From positions 62,001 to 126,000 of the forward strand of contig NZ_BAET01000008.1 of the NCBI RefSeq assembly GCF_000252165.1: DNA of 64,000 nucleotides. The letters are read 5' to 3'. A model generated the notes under the pieces. That model did no database searches. It saw only the letters and a program-made list of their open reading frames with translations, and had not been told where the DNA came from. Below, in pieces: positions 17,469 through 26,698 of the stretch. Every line of letters begins with the position of its first letter. Position 1 is the stretch's first letter. Source of the stretch: Glaciecola punicea ACAM 611 (GTDB taxonomy: Bacteria; Pseudomonadota; Gammaproteobacteria; Enterobacterales; Alteromonadaceae). The position numbers were made by a program, and so were the translations under genes.

Positions 17469-18346
17469 TATTTTCCTAAATACGCTTCAAATATAGAAGA
17501 AAAATCTTTCGCGCCATTCCCTTTTAAACCATGCAGTTGATACATAGATTTTGCTAGTGCGCCCATGGGCACCACTGAGTTATTTGCGGCCGCTGCGCGC
17601 ATGGCAAGATTCAAATCTTTATTCATCAAATTAACCATAAAGCCGCCTTTGTAATCGTTTGAAGAAGGCACATTTTCCATTACGTGAGGCACCGGATTAT
17701 ATTTTTCCAAAGCCCAATTATTGCCTGAGCTTTGCTTCATAATATCTGACATTACGCGAGGGTCTAAACCGTTGTCTATGCCTAGTTTTAAGGTTTCACT
17801 AGTGCCTGTCATAATAATGGCCAGCAGCATGTTGTTGCATATTTTAGCGATTTGACCGGCGCCTTCACCACCTGCATGAAAGCACTTACTGCCCATGTAC
17901 TCTAATATGGGGGTAGCACGCTTAACTGCGGTTTCTCCCCCTCCCATAATGAAGGTTAGGGTACCCGAATTTGCGCCCGCCACGCCGCCCGAAACCGGCG
18001 CGTCTACAAAACAGTGGCCATGGCAACTTAATAGGGCGTGTAACTCAATAGCATCGCTAGCATCTATTGTGCTGCAGTCGATAAACACAGTGTTGCCTTT
18101 TACCTTATCGATAATACCTGCGTACAAGGCTTTAACGTGCTCGCCAGCCGGCAGCATACTAACCACGACGTCAACGTTTTCTACAGCGGCTTCAGCACTT
18201 TTTGCTGCAACCGCCCCTGCTGTCACTGCTTTTTCAATTTGTTCCTTGACTAAGTCAAAAACATGTACCTCATTACCTGCCTTTACTAAGTTGGTGGCCA
18301 TGCCAAGCCCCATATTTCCTAAGCCAAAAAATGCAATTTTATACAC
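17468..18346 (-). CDS. mmsB: 3-hydroxyisobutyrate dehydrogenase
   Basis: MmsB oxidises 3-hydroxyisobutyrate to methylmalonate semialdehyde with NAD+ in valine breakdown. The Rossmann motif FFGLGNMGLGMATNLVKAG is at the N-terminus, the substrate loop VDAPVSGGVAGANSGTLTF around residues 115-135, and the catalytic lysine region GAGQIAKICNNMLL near 170. I start at GTG 18346 (292 aa), directly after GGAGAAGGAC; the 31 open codons before it do not match the family. The start lies inside the end of the preceding hydrolase gene (8-bp overlap). Last gene of the operon. Confidence 0.94.
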   Translation of the reverse strand: MYKIAFFGLGNMGLGMATNLVKAGNEVHVFDLVKEQIEKAVTAGAVAAKSAEAAVENVDVVVSMLPAGEHVKALYAGIIDKVKGNTVFIDCSTIDASDAIELHALLSCHGHCFVDAPVSGGVAGANSGTLTFIMGGGETAVKRATPILEYMGSKCFHAGGEGAGQIAKICNNMLLAIIMTGTSETLKLGIDNGLDPRVMSDIMKQSSGNNWALEKYNPVPHVMENVPSSNDYKGGFMVNLMNKDLNLAMRAAAANNSVVPMGALAKSMYQLHGLKGNGAKDFSSIFEAYLGK

Positions 18347-19529
18347 GTCCTTCTCCAAATTCTTGTACGAGCGAGTGTAGCGGATTGATAGGCTTTTCGC
18401 TTTGTGACTCTTGCATGTTGCTGTTAGCAAATTGCTCAAAATGGGCGTTTACAAAAATGTCAGGCACGTCAGATGCATGTGCATATTTCCATTTGGGTTG
18501 ATTGTCTTTATCAATCAGCAGGGCTCTTACGCCCTCTTGAAATTCACCCGTTACACTGCACTGGTAAGCGATGCTAAGCTCCATTTGAAAACACTGCGCT
18601 AGGCTCAAAGACTGCCCGCGTTTAAGCTGTTCAAGCACTAGTTTTGTCGTAATTGGGCTGCCATGCCTGAAGCTTTGAATTGCTTTTTGTACAGGTTTCA
18701 GGTCTGGAAACTGCGCGTGCAAATTGTCGAAAAAAGATTCAATTTCATCAATGTTATACATATCTGCCAAGGGTGCTAAAAAGGGCTGAATGAGCGTTAA
18801 ATTACCGCTAATATTATTCATTAAGGCCTGTGTAGAGCCCTCGTTGTGCAAATCGTTAAGCGCATCGTCTATGCTGTGAGCGTCAATACGATCAAGGCCG
18901 GTGAGTTTGTCTAATAACAGCTGCTTTGCACCATGTGCGAGAAACGTATCGGCTAAGCCGATATTAATACAGTCAAGCGCGTTTATACTCATCGCACTTA
19001 GGCCTAAAAACTTGCCAACGCCTTGGGGCATTTTATTTAAGAAGAAGCTGGCGCCTACATCAGGAAACAGGCCAATGGTAATTTCAGGCATTGCCACATG
19101 CGCCGATTCAGTCACTACTTTGTGACTGGCGCCTGCGAAAATGCCCAATCCACCGCCCATAGTGATACCGTTTCCCCAGCAAATGATAGGCTTTGGATAA
19201 GCATGAATGGTGTAGTCCAAACGATATTCTTGTTCAAAAAATTGCGCCATAAAATCAGGTAAGCGCTCAGGATCGCGAGTTTTTTGCTCAACCATTGCCT
19301 GATACATAGACACGATGTCGCCGCCCGCACAAAAAGCTCTATCGCCCTCACCGTCAATAAATATCGCACCAATAGTGTCATCATCTCGCCAGCTATCTAA
19401 CTGAGTTTGGATAGTGCGCACCATTTCAAGATCTACGGCATTGAGCGCCTTAGGTTTATTCAAAGTAATACAGCCCACGGCGCTGTAGCACTGTGTGTTG
19501 AGTACTTTAATCACTATTTTATCAATCAT
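18339..19529 (-). CDS. 3-hydroxyisobutyryl-CoA hydrolase (crotonase superfamily)
   Basis: This enzyme releases 3-hydroxyisobutyrate from its CoA ester in valine catabolism. The crotonase fold shows AFCAGGDI (about residue 65) for the oxyanion hole and CWGNGITMGGGLGIF, with the HIBYL-CoA hydrolase signature MPEITIGLFPDVGASFFLN (about 145-165) carrying the acidic catalytic residue. At 396 aa it is longer than simple enoyl-CoA hydratases (about 260), as this family should be. A good AAGGAAG site precedes the ATG. It lies between the acyl-CoA dehydrogenase and mmsB genes. Confidence 0.92.
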   Translation of the reverse strand: MIDKIVIKVLNTQCYSAVGCITLNKPKALNAVDLEMVRTIQTQLDSWRDDDTIGAIFIDGEGDRAFCAGGDIVSMYQAMVEQKTRDPERLPDFMAQFFEQEYRLDYTIHAYPKPIICWGNGITMGGGLGIFAGASHKVVTESAHVAMPEITIGLFPDVGASFFLNKMPQGVGKFLGLSAMSINALDCINIGLADTFLAHGAKQLLLDKLTGLDRIDAHSIDDALNDLHNEGSTQALMNNISGNLTLIQPFLAPLADMYNIDEIESFFDNLHAQFPDLKPVQKAIQSFRHGSPITTKLVLEQLKRGQSLSLAQCFQMELSIAYQCSVTGEFQEGVRALLIDKDNQPKWKYAHASDVPDIFVNAHFEQFANSNMQESQSEKPINPLHSLVQEFGEGRV

Positions 19530-19562
19530 AGCTACTTCCTTTTTGTTACAGGCTGTTACTCC

Positions 19563-20717
19563 TTAGAGTACCTCACGCAAATCAGATAACAATCGTCTCG
19601 CGATAATAACGCGCATAATTTCGTTGGTACCTTCTAAAATTTGATGCACTCGCACGTCGCGCACATGTCGCTCTAAAGGGTATTCTTTAATATAGCCATA
19701 ACCCCCGTGAATTTGCAAAGCCTGATTGCATACTTCAAAACCTACGTCAGTAGCAAAGCGTTTTGCCATGGCGCAATAAGTATTTTTATCGGCGTTGTTA
19801 GTGTCGAGTTTACTAGCTGCTAGCCGAACTAAATGCCTAGCGGCGACAAGTTCGGTGGCCATATCAGCAAGCTTAAACTGCAGGGCTTGAAAGGTACTTA
19901 AAGGCTTACCAAACTGCTCACGCTCATGCATATAGGCAGCTGCAGTATTTAACGCCTGCTGGGCCGTGCCTATTGAACAGGTGGCAATGTTTATACGGCC
20001 GCCGTCCAAGCCCTGCATGGCCAATTTAAACCCTTGTCCTTCGTCTCCAAGCAAGTGGCTCTTCGGTATGCTGACATTGTCAAAGCTGACGGTACGTGTG
20101 GGCTGTGCATTCCAGCCCATTTTTTCCTCTGCTTTACCATACTCAAGCCCAGGCGTATCAGCGGGCACGAAAAACGCTGATATACCGCCTGCACCTGCAA
20201 CGCCCGTGCGCGCCATTACGACTAAAACTTGAGTTGCTCCGGCACCGGAAATAAAGGCTTTTGAGCCATTTAAAATGTAATTTTCGCCGTCGGTTTTAGC
20301 GGTGCTTTTCATATTTGCAGCATCAGAGCCGCTGCCGGCTTCGGTTAGACAGTAGCTGGCAATATTCTCACCCGACACTAACGACGCCATCCACTGCTCT
20401 TTTACATGACTTGTACCCCAAGTCGCAATCATCCAAGTAGCCATGTTATGGATCGTTAACATAGCGGTAGTCGTAGTGCAGCCCATAGCAAGTTGTTCGA
20501 AAATAATAGAGGAGTCAAGTCGCGAAAGGCCTAAACCCCCTGCTTCTTCGCTGGTATACAGGCCGCAAAAGCCAAGCTCGCCTGCTTTTCTAATAACATC
20601 AACTGGAAAATGATGCTCGCGATCCCACTGCGCAGCAAATGGCGCCATTTCTTGCTGCGCGAACTGCTTGGCTGTCTCGCTAAACGCCTGCTGGTCATCA
20701 CTTAGTTCAAAATTCAT
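19563..20717 (-). CDS. Acyl-CoA dehydrogenase, probable isobutyryl-CoA dehydrogenase
   Basis: A flavoprotein that desaturates short branched acyl-CoA to the 2-enoyl-CoA. It has the standard ACAD segments: CLTEAGSGSDAANMKSTA (FAD/substrate binding, about residue 125), GAGATQVLVVMART, and the C-terminal QIHGGYGYIKEYPLERHVRDVR and EGTNEIMR, the last carrying the catalytic glutamate region. Length is 384 aa. The isobutyryl-CoA assignment is from context, between mmsA and the HIBYL-CoA hydrolase. It starts 55 bp after mmsA. Confidence 0.9.
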   Translation of the reverse strand: MNFELSDDQQAFSETAKQFAQQEMAPFAAQWDREHHFPVDVIRKAGELGFCGLYTSEEAGGLGLSRLDSSIIFEQLAMGCTTTTAMLTIHNMATWMIATWGTSHVKEQWMASLVSGENIASYCLTEAGSGSDAANMKSTAKTDGENYILNGSKAFISGAGATQVLVVMARTGVAGAGGISAFFVPADTPGLEYGKAEEKMGWNAQPTRTVSFDNVSIPKSHLLGDEGQGFKLAMQGLDGGRINIATCSIGTAQQALNTAAAYMHEREQFGKPLSTFQALQFKLADMATELVAARHLVRLAASKLDTNNADKNTYCAMAKRFATDVGFEVCNQALQIHGGYGYIKEYPLERHVRDVRVHQILEGTNEIMRVIIARRLLSDLREVL

Positions 20718-20772
20718 TGATAATGCTCACTTTTAATTAGGTAAAATTATTCTATTGCTATAAACGGGCAAA

Positions 20773-22263
20773 TTAACGCAGATTAATTGACATATTTGGC
20801 ACCACAGCACTTTCATCGTCAAACCATCTGGCCGTAATGGTTTTCGTTTCGGTATAAAAACGCGCACCCTGCTTGCCATAGGCATGCAGATCACCGTAAA
20901 AAGAGTTTTTCCAGCCGGTAAAGGAGAAAAACGGTAGCGCAACGGGTATGGGTATATTAATGCCTATTTGTCCTACTTGTACTTCGCTTTGAAAGGTTCT
21001 TGCCGCCGCGCCGCTGGCGGTAAATATAGAGGTACCGTTACCAAAAGGATTCTCGTTTATAAGCTTTATAGCTTGGGCTAAGGTGTCGACTTGAATGCAG
21101 CACAGCACTGGACCAAAAATTTCCTGCTGATATATTTCCATATCAGTACTTACGTTAGTAAACACCGTTGGCCCGATCCAATTGCCCTGTTCATACTGCG
21201 CTAATGAAAATTGCGACCCATCCACCAAACAGGTCGCGCCAGCTTGTTTACCTGATTCAATAAGCGCTAGCACGCGGGCTTTTGCTTGGGCTGAGATAAG
21301 TGGACCAAAACCGGCCTTGGGGTCGTCCCAAAGACCCGGTTTGACCTCACCAATTTTTTCAGCAAGCTGATCAATCCACTCTTTGCTGTTGCCTACAAAA
21401 ACTGCGACCGAAATCGCCATACAGCGTTGTCCGGCAGCGCCTACGCTAGCACCCACTAAATTATTAATTACTTGTTTTTTATTGGCATCGGGCATTACGA
21501 CTAAGTGATTTTTAGCGCCGGCGAAACACTGTGCTCTTTTCATATTTTGAGTAGCCGTTTTATAAATATGCTGCCCTACCAGCACGCTGCCCACAAAAGA
21601 AACGGCTTTAATGGCGTCATGCGATAGCAAAAAATTTACTTGTTCTTTACCGCCATGCACAATATTAAGCACGCCATCGGGCGCGCCTGCTTGCATAAAT
21701 AATTCGGCTAGTTTCATGGGGGTATTTGGGTCTTGTTCTGACGGTTTTAGCACAAAGGTGTTGCCGCAAGCAATCGCCATTGGAAACATCCAAAGCGGAA
21801 TCATGGCAGGAAAGTTAAACGGCGTAATACCTAAACAAACACCTAATGGCTGCACCATTGAATAGGAATCAATATTGCGAGCAACATTTTCTACCGTTTC
21901 GCCCATCATTAAAGACGCGACATTCGCGGCCTGCTCAACCACTTCAATGCCCCGCCATACGTCGCCCTTAGCATCTTCAAATGTCTTGCCAGTCTCTTTT
22001 GATAAGATGATGGCAATTTCGTCATGATGTTGCTTCAGCAAGTGTTGATACCTTAGCATCACGCGTGCACGCTCCGACACCGGCACCTTCTTCCAGCTAG
22101 TGAAAGCCTTTTGCGCACTCTGAATCGCCTCTTCCATATCGTGCGTTGTTGACACCGGAATTTGCGAAATATCCTCATTAGTAGCAGGGTCTTGCACCAT
22201 AATAAACTGGCTTGAAGTAGATGTCACAAATTGGCCGTTTATGAGCTGGGCGACTGTATTCAT
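20773..22263 (-). CDS. mmsA: CoA-acylating methylmalonate-semialdehyde dehydrogenase
   Basis: MmsA converts methylmalonate semialdehyde to propionyl-CoA, the last step specific to valine. The aldehyde-dehydrogenase fold is complete: [34 protein letters not shown] (NAD), the catalytic cysteine in [11 protein letters not shown] (about residue 286), and [15 protein letters not shown] and GQRCMA are diagnostic of MmsA. Length is 496 aa. An AGGAGC site lies 6 bases before the ATG. It is the promoter-proximal gene of the valine operon and has two palindromes about 90-120 bp upstream. Confidence 0.95.
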   Translation of the reverse strand: MNTVAQLINGQFVTSTSSQFIMVQDPATNEDISQIPVSTTHDMEEAIQSAQKAFTSWKKVPVSERARVMLRYQHLLKQHHDEIAIILSKETGKTFEDAKGDVWRGIEVVEQAANVASLMMGETVENVARNIDSYSMVQPLGVCLGITPFNFPAMIPLWMFPMAIACGNTFVLKPSEQDPNTPMKLAELFMQAGAPDGVLNIVHGGKEQVNFLLSHDAIKAVSFVGSVLVGQHIYKTATQNMKRAQCFAGAKNHLVVMPDANKKQVINNLVGASVGAAGQRCMAISVAVFVGNSKEWIDQLAEKIGEVKPGLWDDPKAGFGPLISAQAKARVLALIESGKQAGATCLVDGSQFSLAQYEQGNWIGPTVFTNVSTDMEIYQQEIFGPVLCCIQVDTLAQAIKLINENPFGNGTSIFTASGAAARTFQSEVQVGQIGINIPIPVALPFFSFTGWKNSFYGDLHAYGKQGARFYTETKTITARWFDDESAVVPNMSINLR

Positions 22264-22350
22264 ATAAATGCTCCTAGCTAATGCGAATAGCTAATAGTAA
22301 TAAGCCCTTTTGATAACACTTAACACTAGGGTTTATAAGAGTTTGATAGA

Positions 22351-22383
22351 GTGAACTCAAGTTCACCTTTACGTTAACGTCAA
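22351..22383 (-). promoter_or_regulatory. Two adjacent palindromes upstream of mmsA; likely LiuR/MerR-type operators
   Basis: GTGAACT-CA-AGTTCAC (22351-22366) is a perfect 7-bp dyad. Immediately beside it, TTTACGTTAACGTCAA (22368-22383) has a perfect ACGTTAACGT core. The second resembles, from memory, the site described for the MerR-family branched-chain-catabolism regulator LiuR; the first resembles MerR-type spacer palindromes. They are the only strong dyads in the 324-bp mmsA upstream space (22264-22587), whose rest shows no coding frame. Confidence 0.55.
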
Positions 22384-22587
22384 CTATAAAGGAAACAGGG
22401 GGGAGTTGTAAATCATCTGTTAGCTATTTTCACGCTAATTGTAAAGATGGCCATTAAGAATTAATTACTACTACACCTAATAAATTGACACAGTTTTCCA
22501 ATAACAGCTTGTAAGACTTCGTAAAGCTATTGAGGCGCTTATTAAGTTTGTAGATCGCCCCAAATCTCTTTTTAAGGTGCCAATTTC

Positions 22588-23043
22588 ATGCCGACATCAT
22601 CTAGGTCCACTGGACGACGTTCAAGACTACTGCGTGTTTCCACTGTAGAAGGAAATGCCACTGCGCGCAGTAATTTGCGCAGTCACTTAATGAGCACTGA
22701 ACACTTAGACCTTGAAAACTATAGCAACGAAGGCGAGCTCAAAAATGGCCTACAGCTGAATAATTTTGACTTGGTGTTGATGGATTACCATTTTAGACAA
22801 AGTAAAAATGGCGCTGAATAGATTAATATTCTAGTGGAGCGCGAATTATTTAAGCCCTCTATTAGCCTGGTGTTTGTAAGCTTCGATAGAATGCCCGAAA
22901 CGATTGGCTAAATGTTAGATTTGCACACCGACTTTATTTTAATAAAATCATATACGATTAAAAGTCTTACCGTTAATTTAGCGCTATAAAAAATGAAAGA
23001 GGCAAGATCTTGTATCAGGCGAAAAAATATAGACAAGCACTAA
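22588..23043 (+). pseudogene. Decayed response regulator gene (receiver domain with three in-frame stops)
   Basis: The frame starts at ATG 22588 and encodes a recognisable receiver domain: STVEGNATARSNLRSHL, then the phosphoacceptor strand DLVLMDYHF. It is broken by TAG (22819-22821), TAA (22909-22911) and TAA (22987-22989), yet between and after the stops the same frame still reads as a receiver: LFKPSISLVFVSFDRMPETIG, then DFILIKSYTIKSLTVNL with the conserved lysine. No frameshift is needed, so decay is recent. The sequence recalls a marine gammaproteobacterial response regulator with a receiver plus a long TPR tail; the tail is absent. A possible -35 TTGACA lies at 22485-22490. Confidence 0.85.
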
Positions 23044-23198
23044 GTTGTGTTACACCGCTACGCGCTCCTCTAAAAATCAGATTAAATTAGAACATATCAG
23101 GATCAAACTTAGTTCTTAGCTATTATCGATGCATGACTATTTTTACAATCATACTGTAATGATACTATAGGCAAACACAACCCTTGATAATAAGCATT

Positions 23199-23687
23199 AT
23201 GGCAAATTCTATTTACGATTTAACATTTACCAACAATAAAGGCGAATCTGTTGCCTTACAAAAATATGCAGATAAAGTGGTACTGATTGTTAATACCGCG
23301 AGTAAATGTGGCTTTACCTCTCAGTATAAAGGCTTAGAAGATCTGTACAAAAAATACAATGCTCAGGGCTTTGAAATTATAGGTTTTCCGTGTGATCAGT
23401 TTGGCGGTCAAGAGCCGGGTAGCGACACTGAAATTGAACAGTTTTGCCAACTAAACTATGGCGTCAGTTTCACTCTCTCCACCAAAGTTGAGGTTAATGG
23501 AGAGAACACCCATCCTTTTTATCAACATTTGAAACAGCAGGCGCCGGGTGTTCTGGGCAGCCAGGGAATTAAATGGAATTTCACTAAATTTTTGGTAGCC
23601 AAAGACGGCAGTGTGAAAAAACGCTATGCCAGTGCCACTAGGCCTGAGGCGCTTAATGATGATATTATTAAGATGCTTCAAGCATAA
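23199..23687 (+). CDS. Glutathione peroxidase family protein (cysteine type)
   Basis: A thiol peroxidase of the GPx family reducing H2O2 and organic peroxides, probably with thioredoxin or glutathione. The catalytic tetrad is visible: cysteine in NTASKCGFT (about residue 36), glutamine in FGGQEP, and tryptophan/asparagine in KWNFTKFLV. It uses Cys, not Sec (codon TGT). FPCDQFGGQEPG supplies the possible resolving cysteine of the BtuE-like type. I start at ATG 23199 (MANSIYDL), the family's usual start, not the TTG five codons earlier. Its last 20 bases overlap the convergent cmoM gene. Confidence 0.93.
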   Translation: MANSIYDLTFTNNKGESVALQKYADKVVLIVNTASKCGFTSQYKGLEDLYKKYNAQGFEIIGFPCDQFGGQEPGSDTEIEQFCQLNYGVSFTLSTKVEVNGENTHPFYQHLKQQAPGVLGSQGIKWNFTKFLVAKDGSVKKRYASATRPEALNDDIIKMLQA

Positions 23688-24426
23688 TATGAAAATATTT
23701 CCCGAGCCATTTATAGGGCTCGGCATCGCTGTATTTTACTTCCATATCAAAAAGTTGCTGATACATAGCATCAATTTTAGTTTTATCTGACATATAATCG
23801 TGAAAGCAGCGAATACCCCTGCTCTTTTTTACAGTAAACTCAGCGCTATCATTGAGCCAAGAAAGTACTTCTTTGGGTTTTTGTGCATTGTGTGGGTTCA
23901 AGCGCACGGTGTTTTTTGAAGGTAGGCCTCTTTCTACATAGTCAAAATTGGCATATAGCACATTAGAAAAAACTTTTGCATCGTGATTAAAAAAGGTCAG
24001 CGACATTTGCCCGTTCGGCTTTAACAAATGCCGCATATTGAGCACCGCAGGCAAAGGCTGTAACAACCACTCTAGCACCGCATGGCATATTATAAAATCA
24101 TACTTAACGCTACGTTGCTCTATCGCGTGAGTAAGATCGCTTAAAATATACTGCGTATTAGAGAAAACTCGCAAACGCTCTTTTGCAATGTCTAATGCGT
24201 CTTGTGACATATCCAGCACGGTGACATTATGACCTCGCTTGGCAAATTCTAAGCTCATCATGCCGGTACCGCCGCCTAGATCAAGCACGTCCATTTTTGA
24301 TGAGTTAAGCTCTTTAGCTAAAAAGTGAAGCAACAGTTGATGGCGCAGGCGGCCCTTACTTGTGCCATATATATTTTGATCGAATTTATTGGCAATACCA
24401 TTAAAGCTACTGGCAGGGATTTTCAT
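23668..24426 (-). CDS. cmoM: tRNA 5-carboxymethoxyuridine methyltransferase
   Basis: CmoM uses SAM to methylate cmo5U34 to mcmo5U34 in tRNAs. The 252-aa protein aligns with E. coli CmoM (SmtA): FNGIANKFDQNIYGTSKGRLR at the N-terminus, the SAM motif VLDLGGGTG (about residue 47), FIICHAVLEWL, YANFDYVERGLPSKN and the C-terminal RGIRCFHDYM. The combination NIYGTxKGxLR and NFDYVxxGxP is specific to this methyltransferase. Convergent with the peroxidase gene, whose end it overlaps. Confidence 0.93.
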   Translation of the reverse strand: MKIPASSFNGIANKFDQNIYGTSKGRLRHQLLLHFLAKELNSSKMDVLDLGGGTGMMSLEFAKRGHNVTVLDMSQDALDIAKERLRVFSNTQYILSDLTHAIEQRSVKYDFIICHAVLEWLLQPLPAVLNMRHLLKPNGQMSLTFFNHDAKVFSNVLYANFDYVERGLPSKNTVRLNPHNAQKPKEVLSWLNDSAEFTVKKSRGIRCFHDYMSDKTKIDAMYQQLFDMEVKYSDAEPYKWLGKYFHIMLEAS

Positions 24427-24552
24427 AATATGCTCTTTATAAAATCAGCTGTGCTTACTCAATACTTGAGCGGATTTGTATGCTTGTATAAGAAGCTGCC
24501 CGAACCCTTATCACCGCAAAGCAATCACTGTAAAAGAAATTGTATAGACATA

Positions 24553-25320
24553 TTATGCTGGGTTATCAATATCAACAAAGATTACTTCAAGTGAGTAGTT
24601 TTCCATCAGCCACTCACCTAGCGCTTTTACCCCGTAGCGCTCTGTTGCATGGTGTCCAGCAGCAAAAAAATCAATCTTTTGTTCACGTGCACTGTGCGTG
24701 GTCTGCTCTGATATTTCACCCGATATGAATGCATCAATCACTTGACCATTAACATACTGATTAGCAGTGTCGTCAATAAAGTGTTGGCCACCGCCTGTGC
24801 ACCAAGCCACTGTGGCTATTTCGCACTTGTTACCCACGCTTACCACAGTATGCGAAAGGCGCGCAGACAATAGCTGAGAAAGCGCTGAATGCGACAGGGT
24901 TTCCTTTAAGTTACCCGCCATAACAATACCATCGGGCTTGGAAGCGCTTAAGGCCTTTACGTTTTGTATATTTAGTAGCTTACCTAACTGGGCATTGTTA
25001 CCCATTGTCGGGTGCACGTCTAAGGGTAAATGATACGCGATAAGGCTAATACCATTAACCAACAGCTTTTTAATACGCTGCTGCTTCATGCCGACGATGG
25101 CTTGTTTCTCGCCTTTCCAAAAATACCCATGGTGAACCACAATAGCGTCTGCGTTTAAGGCAATGGCTTTGTCGATTAAGGCTAAGCTTGCAGTAACCCC
25201 GGTAACGATTTTACGGACATCGCTTTTACCCTCAAGCTGCAGACCATTTGGGCAGTAATCGCTAACGTTTGGGCTATCGAGTTCATTATCTAAAATGCTA
25301 ACAATATCATTAAGTAACAA
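24553..25320 (-). CDS. ybgI: Nif3-like dinuclear metal centre protein (YbgI)
   Basis: YbgI/Nif3 proteins form hexameric rings with a two-metal site formed by His, Asp and Glu; their physiological substrate is unsettled. Visible motifs: SDYCPNGLQLEGK (about residue 20), the metal ligands in AIVVHHGYFW (about 60-70), YHLPLDVHPTMGNNAQLG, and the C-terminal FAAGHHATERYGVKALGEWL. Length is 255 aa, normal. The start is a TTG with a strong AAGGAAGGA site, and no ATG lies in a sensible position. It follows sohB by 18 bp, so the two are probably one operon. Confidence 0.92.
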   Translation of the reverse strand: MLLNDIVSILDNELDSPNVSDYCPNGLQLEGKSDVRKIVTGVTASLALIDKAIALNADAIVVHHGYFWKGEKQAIVGMKQQRIKKLLVNGISLIAYHLPLDVHPTMGNNAQLGKLLNIQNVKALSASKPDGIVMAGNLKETLSHSALSQLLSARLSHTVVSVGNKCEIATVAWCTGGGQHFIDDTANQYVNGQVIDAFISGEISEQTTHSAREQKIDFFAAGHHATERYGVKALGEWLMENYSLEVIFVDIDNPA

Positions 25321-25338
25321 ATTTCAGTCCTTCCTTAT

Positions 25339-26376
25339 TTATACACGCCAGTTTCTAACATTGGTTAGCACATTCGACAAACCATTTTCAATGCCTTGAG
25401 ACATTGCAAGTCCTAATTTTTGCGCAACCGTTTTTTTGCTTGCATATTTTAAGGTGAACATTTTGAAGGACGCATTTGCGTTCATTAGGAAATCATCAGA
25501 GGTTTGGATGTCGTCAACCAAGTTAAGCTCTTTGGCTTTAAGACCGTACCAGTATTCACCAGTGGCAACCGCGTCAATATCAATATTGGTGCGATTTTGC
25601 GCGACAAATTCTTTAAACATGACGTGAACGTCTTCAAGCTCAGCCTGAAATTTCTCGCGCCCTTCCTCAGTGTTTTCACCGAACAAAGTAAGCGTTCTCT
25701 TAAATTGGCCAGCGGTATGCATTTCAAAATCAATATCGTTCTTCTTAAGCAACTTATTAAAGTTGGGGATTTGTGCAATAACGCCTATAGAGCCAACAAT
25801 AGCAAAAGGGGCCGCTATGACTTTGTCGGCTACACATGCCATCATATATCCGCCGCTGGCGGCAATTTTGTCAATACTAATGGTTAGCGGTAGGCCTTTA
25901 TCTTTTATACGCTGGAGCTGTGACGCGGCTAGACCATAGCCATGCACAACGCCACCGCCACTGTCTACTTTTACAAGCACTTCATCGCCTCGTTTGGCAA
26001 TGCACAAAATAGCCGTAATTTCCTTGCGCAAAGTCTCAACCTCTTTTGCCATAGACGTTCCGTTAAACGTTACCACGAACAAATTGTTAGGCTTTTCTTT
26101 TTTAATATTTCCTTTTTTGGAAGACTTTTCGTGTTTTTTCTTTTTCTTTTCGTCTTTATGAAACTGCTTTAATTCTTCTTTCGTTAGCAGTGCCTCTTTG
26201 CCCATTTTCGATAAATCATCAAAGCCCTCAGACAAGGACTCTAACTGCAAACTTCCACCGCCGCTAGGCTTTGGTTTGCTCGCCACCGACATTATAACTA
26301 CCAGCACTGCCGCAATAGCAATAACAATGGTTAACGCTTTAGCAAAAAACAAACCGTACTCAAATAAAAAATTCAA
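25339..26376 (-). CDS. sohB: Inner-membrane S49 peptidase SohB
   Basis: SohB is a signal-peptide-peptidase-like serine protease anchored in the inner membrane with its active site in the periplasm. A single N-terminal helix (residues 8-30) is followed by a lysine-rich linker (KKKKKHEKSSKKG, about 75-90) and the S49 domain with VDSGGGVVHGYG, the nucleophilic serine in KIAASGGYMMAC (about 190) and the general-base lysine in GQFKRTLT (about 240). The serine-lysine pair and 345-aa length match E. coli SohB. It is divergent from yciK, also its neighbour in enterobacteria. Confidence 0.93.
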   Translation of the reverse strand: MNFLFEYGLFFAKALTIVIAIAAVLVVIMSVASKPKPSGGGSLQLESLSEGFDDLSKMGKEALLTKEELKQFHKDEKKKKKHEKSSKKGNIKKEKPNNLFVVTFNGTSMAKEVETLRKEITAILCIAKRGDEVLVKVDSGGGVVHGYGLAASQLQRIKDKGLPLTISIDKIAASGGYMMACVADKVIAAPFAIVGSIGVIAQIPNFNKLLKKNDIDFEMHTAGQFKRTLTLFGENTEEGREKFQAELEDVHVMFKEFVAQNRTNIDIDAVATGEYWYGLKAKELNLVDDIQTSDDFLMNANASFKMFTLKYASKKTVAQKLGLAMSQGIENGLSNVLTNVRNWRV

Positions 26377-26698
26377 ACAAACACTCCACTCATTTATATT
26401 ATTAACCCATCGATTTACTATTTACATATATGGGACTTTATTAATAATTTTAAAGCGCTAATTTTTAGAGGCTTAGTGCAAAAACGTTTCGTTTCCACTC
26501 TATCGTCTTAAGCGCCAAGTATCTAAAATATATATCAAGACTATATTTTACGTTACTGCATATTATGTAAAGTCTTGGTAAACGCTATGTAATAAAAGTT
26601 AGAATTTATAAGGCATCGCCTGCTATTGCTTTGGCTAAATGAATTTGTGCGGTAGTATATACACATCATAAATGAGCTAAAAAACGAAGAATTGATTA
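26377..26698. other. Divergent intergenic region sohB / yciK
   Basis: This 322-bp AT-rich stretch holds the promoters of the divergent sohB-ybgI and yciK transcripts. I see no coding frame, tRNA or strong dyad in it. Confidence 0.6.

Noticed and set aside
17895-18380. A 161-codon plus-strand frame opposite mmsB
   Set aside because: Alanine/proline/threonine-rich shadow of a Rossmann-fold gene, with no ribosome site.
18339-19529. Annotation of this gene as a simple enoyl-CoA hydratase
   Set aside because: It is about 130 residues longer than hydratases and carries the MPEITIGLFPDVG signature of HIBYL-CoA hydrolases.
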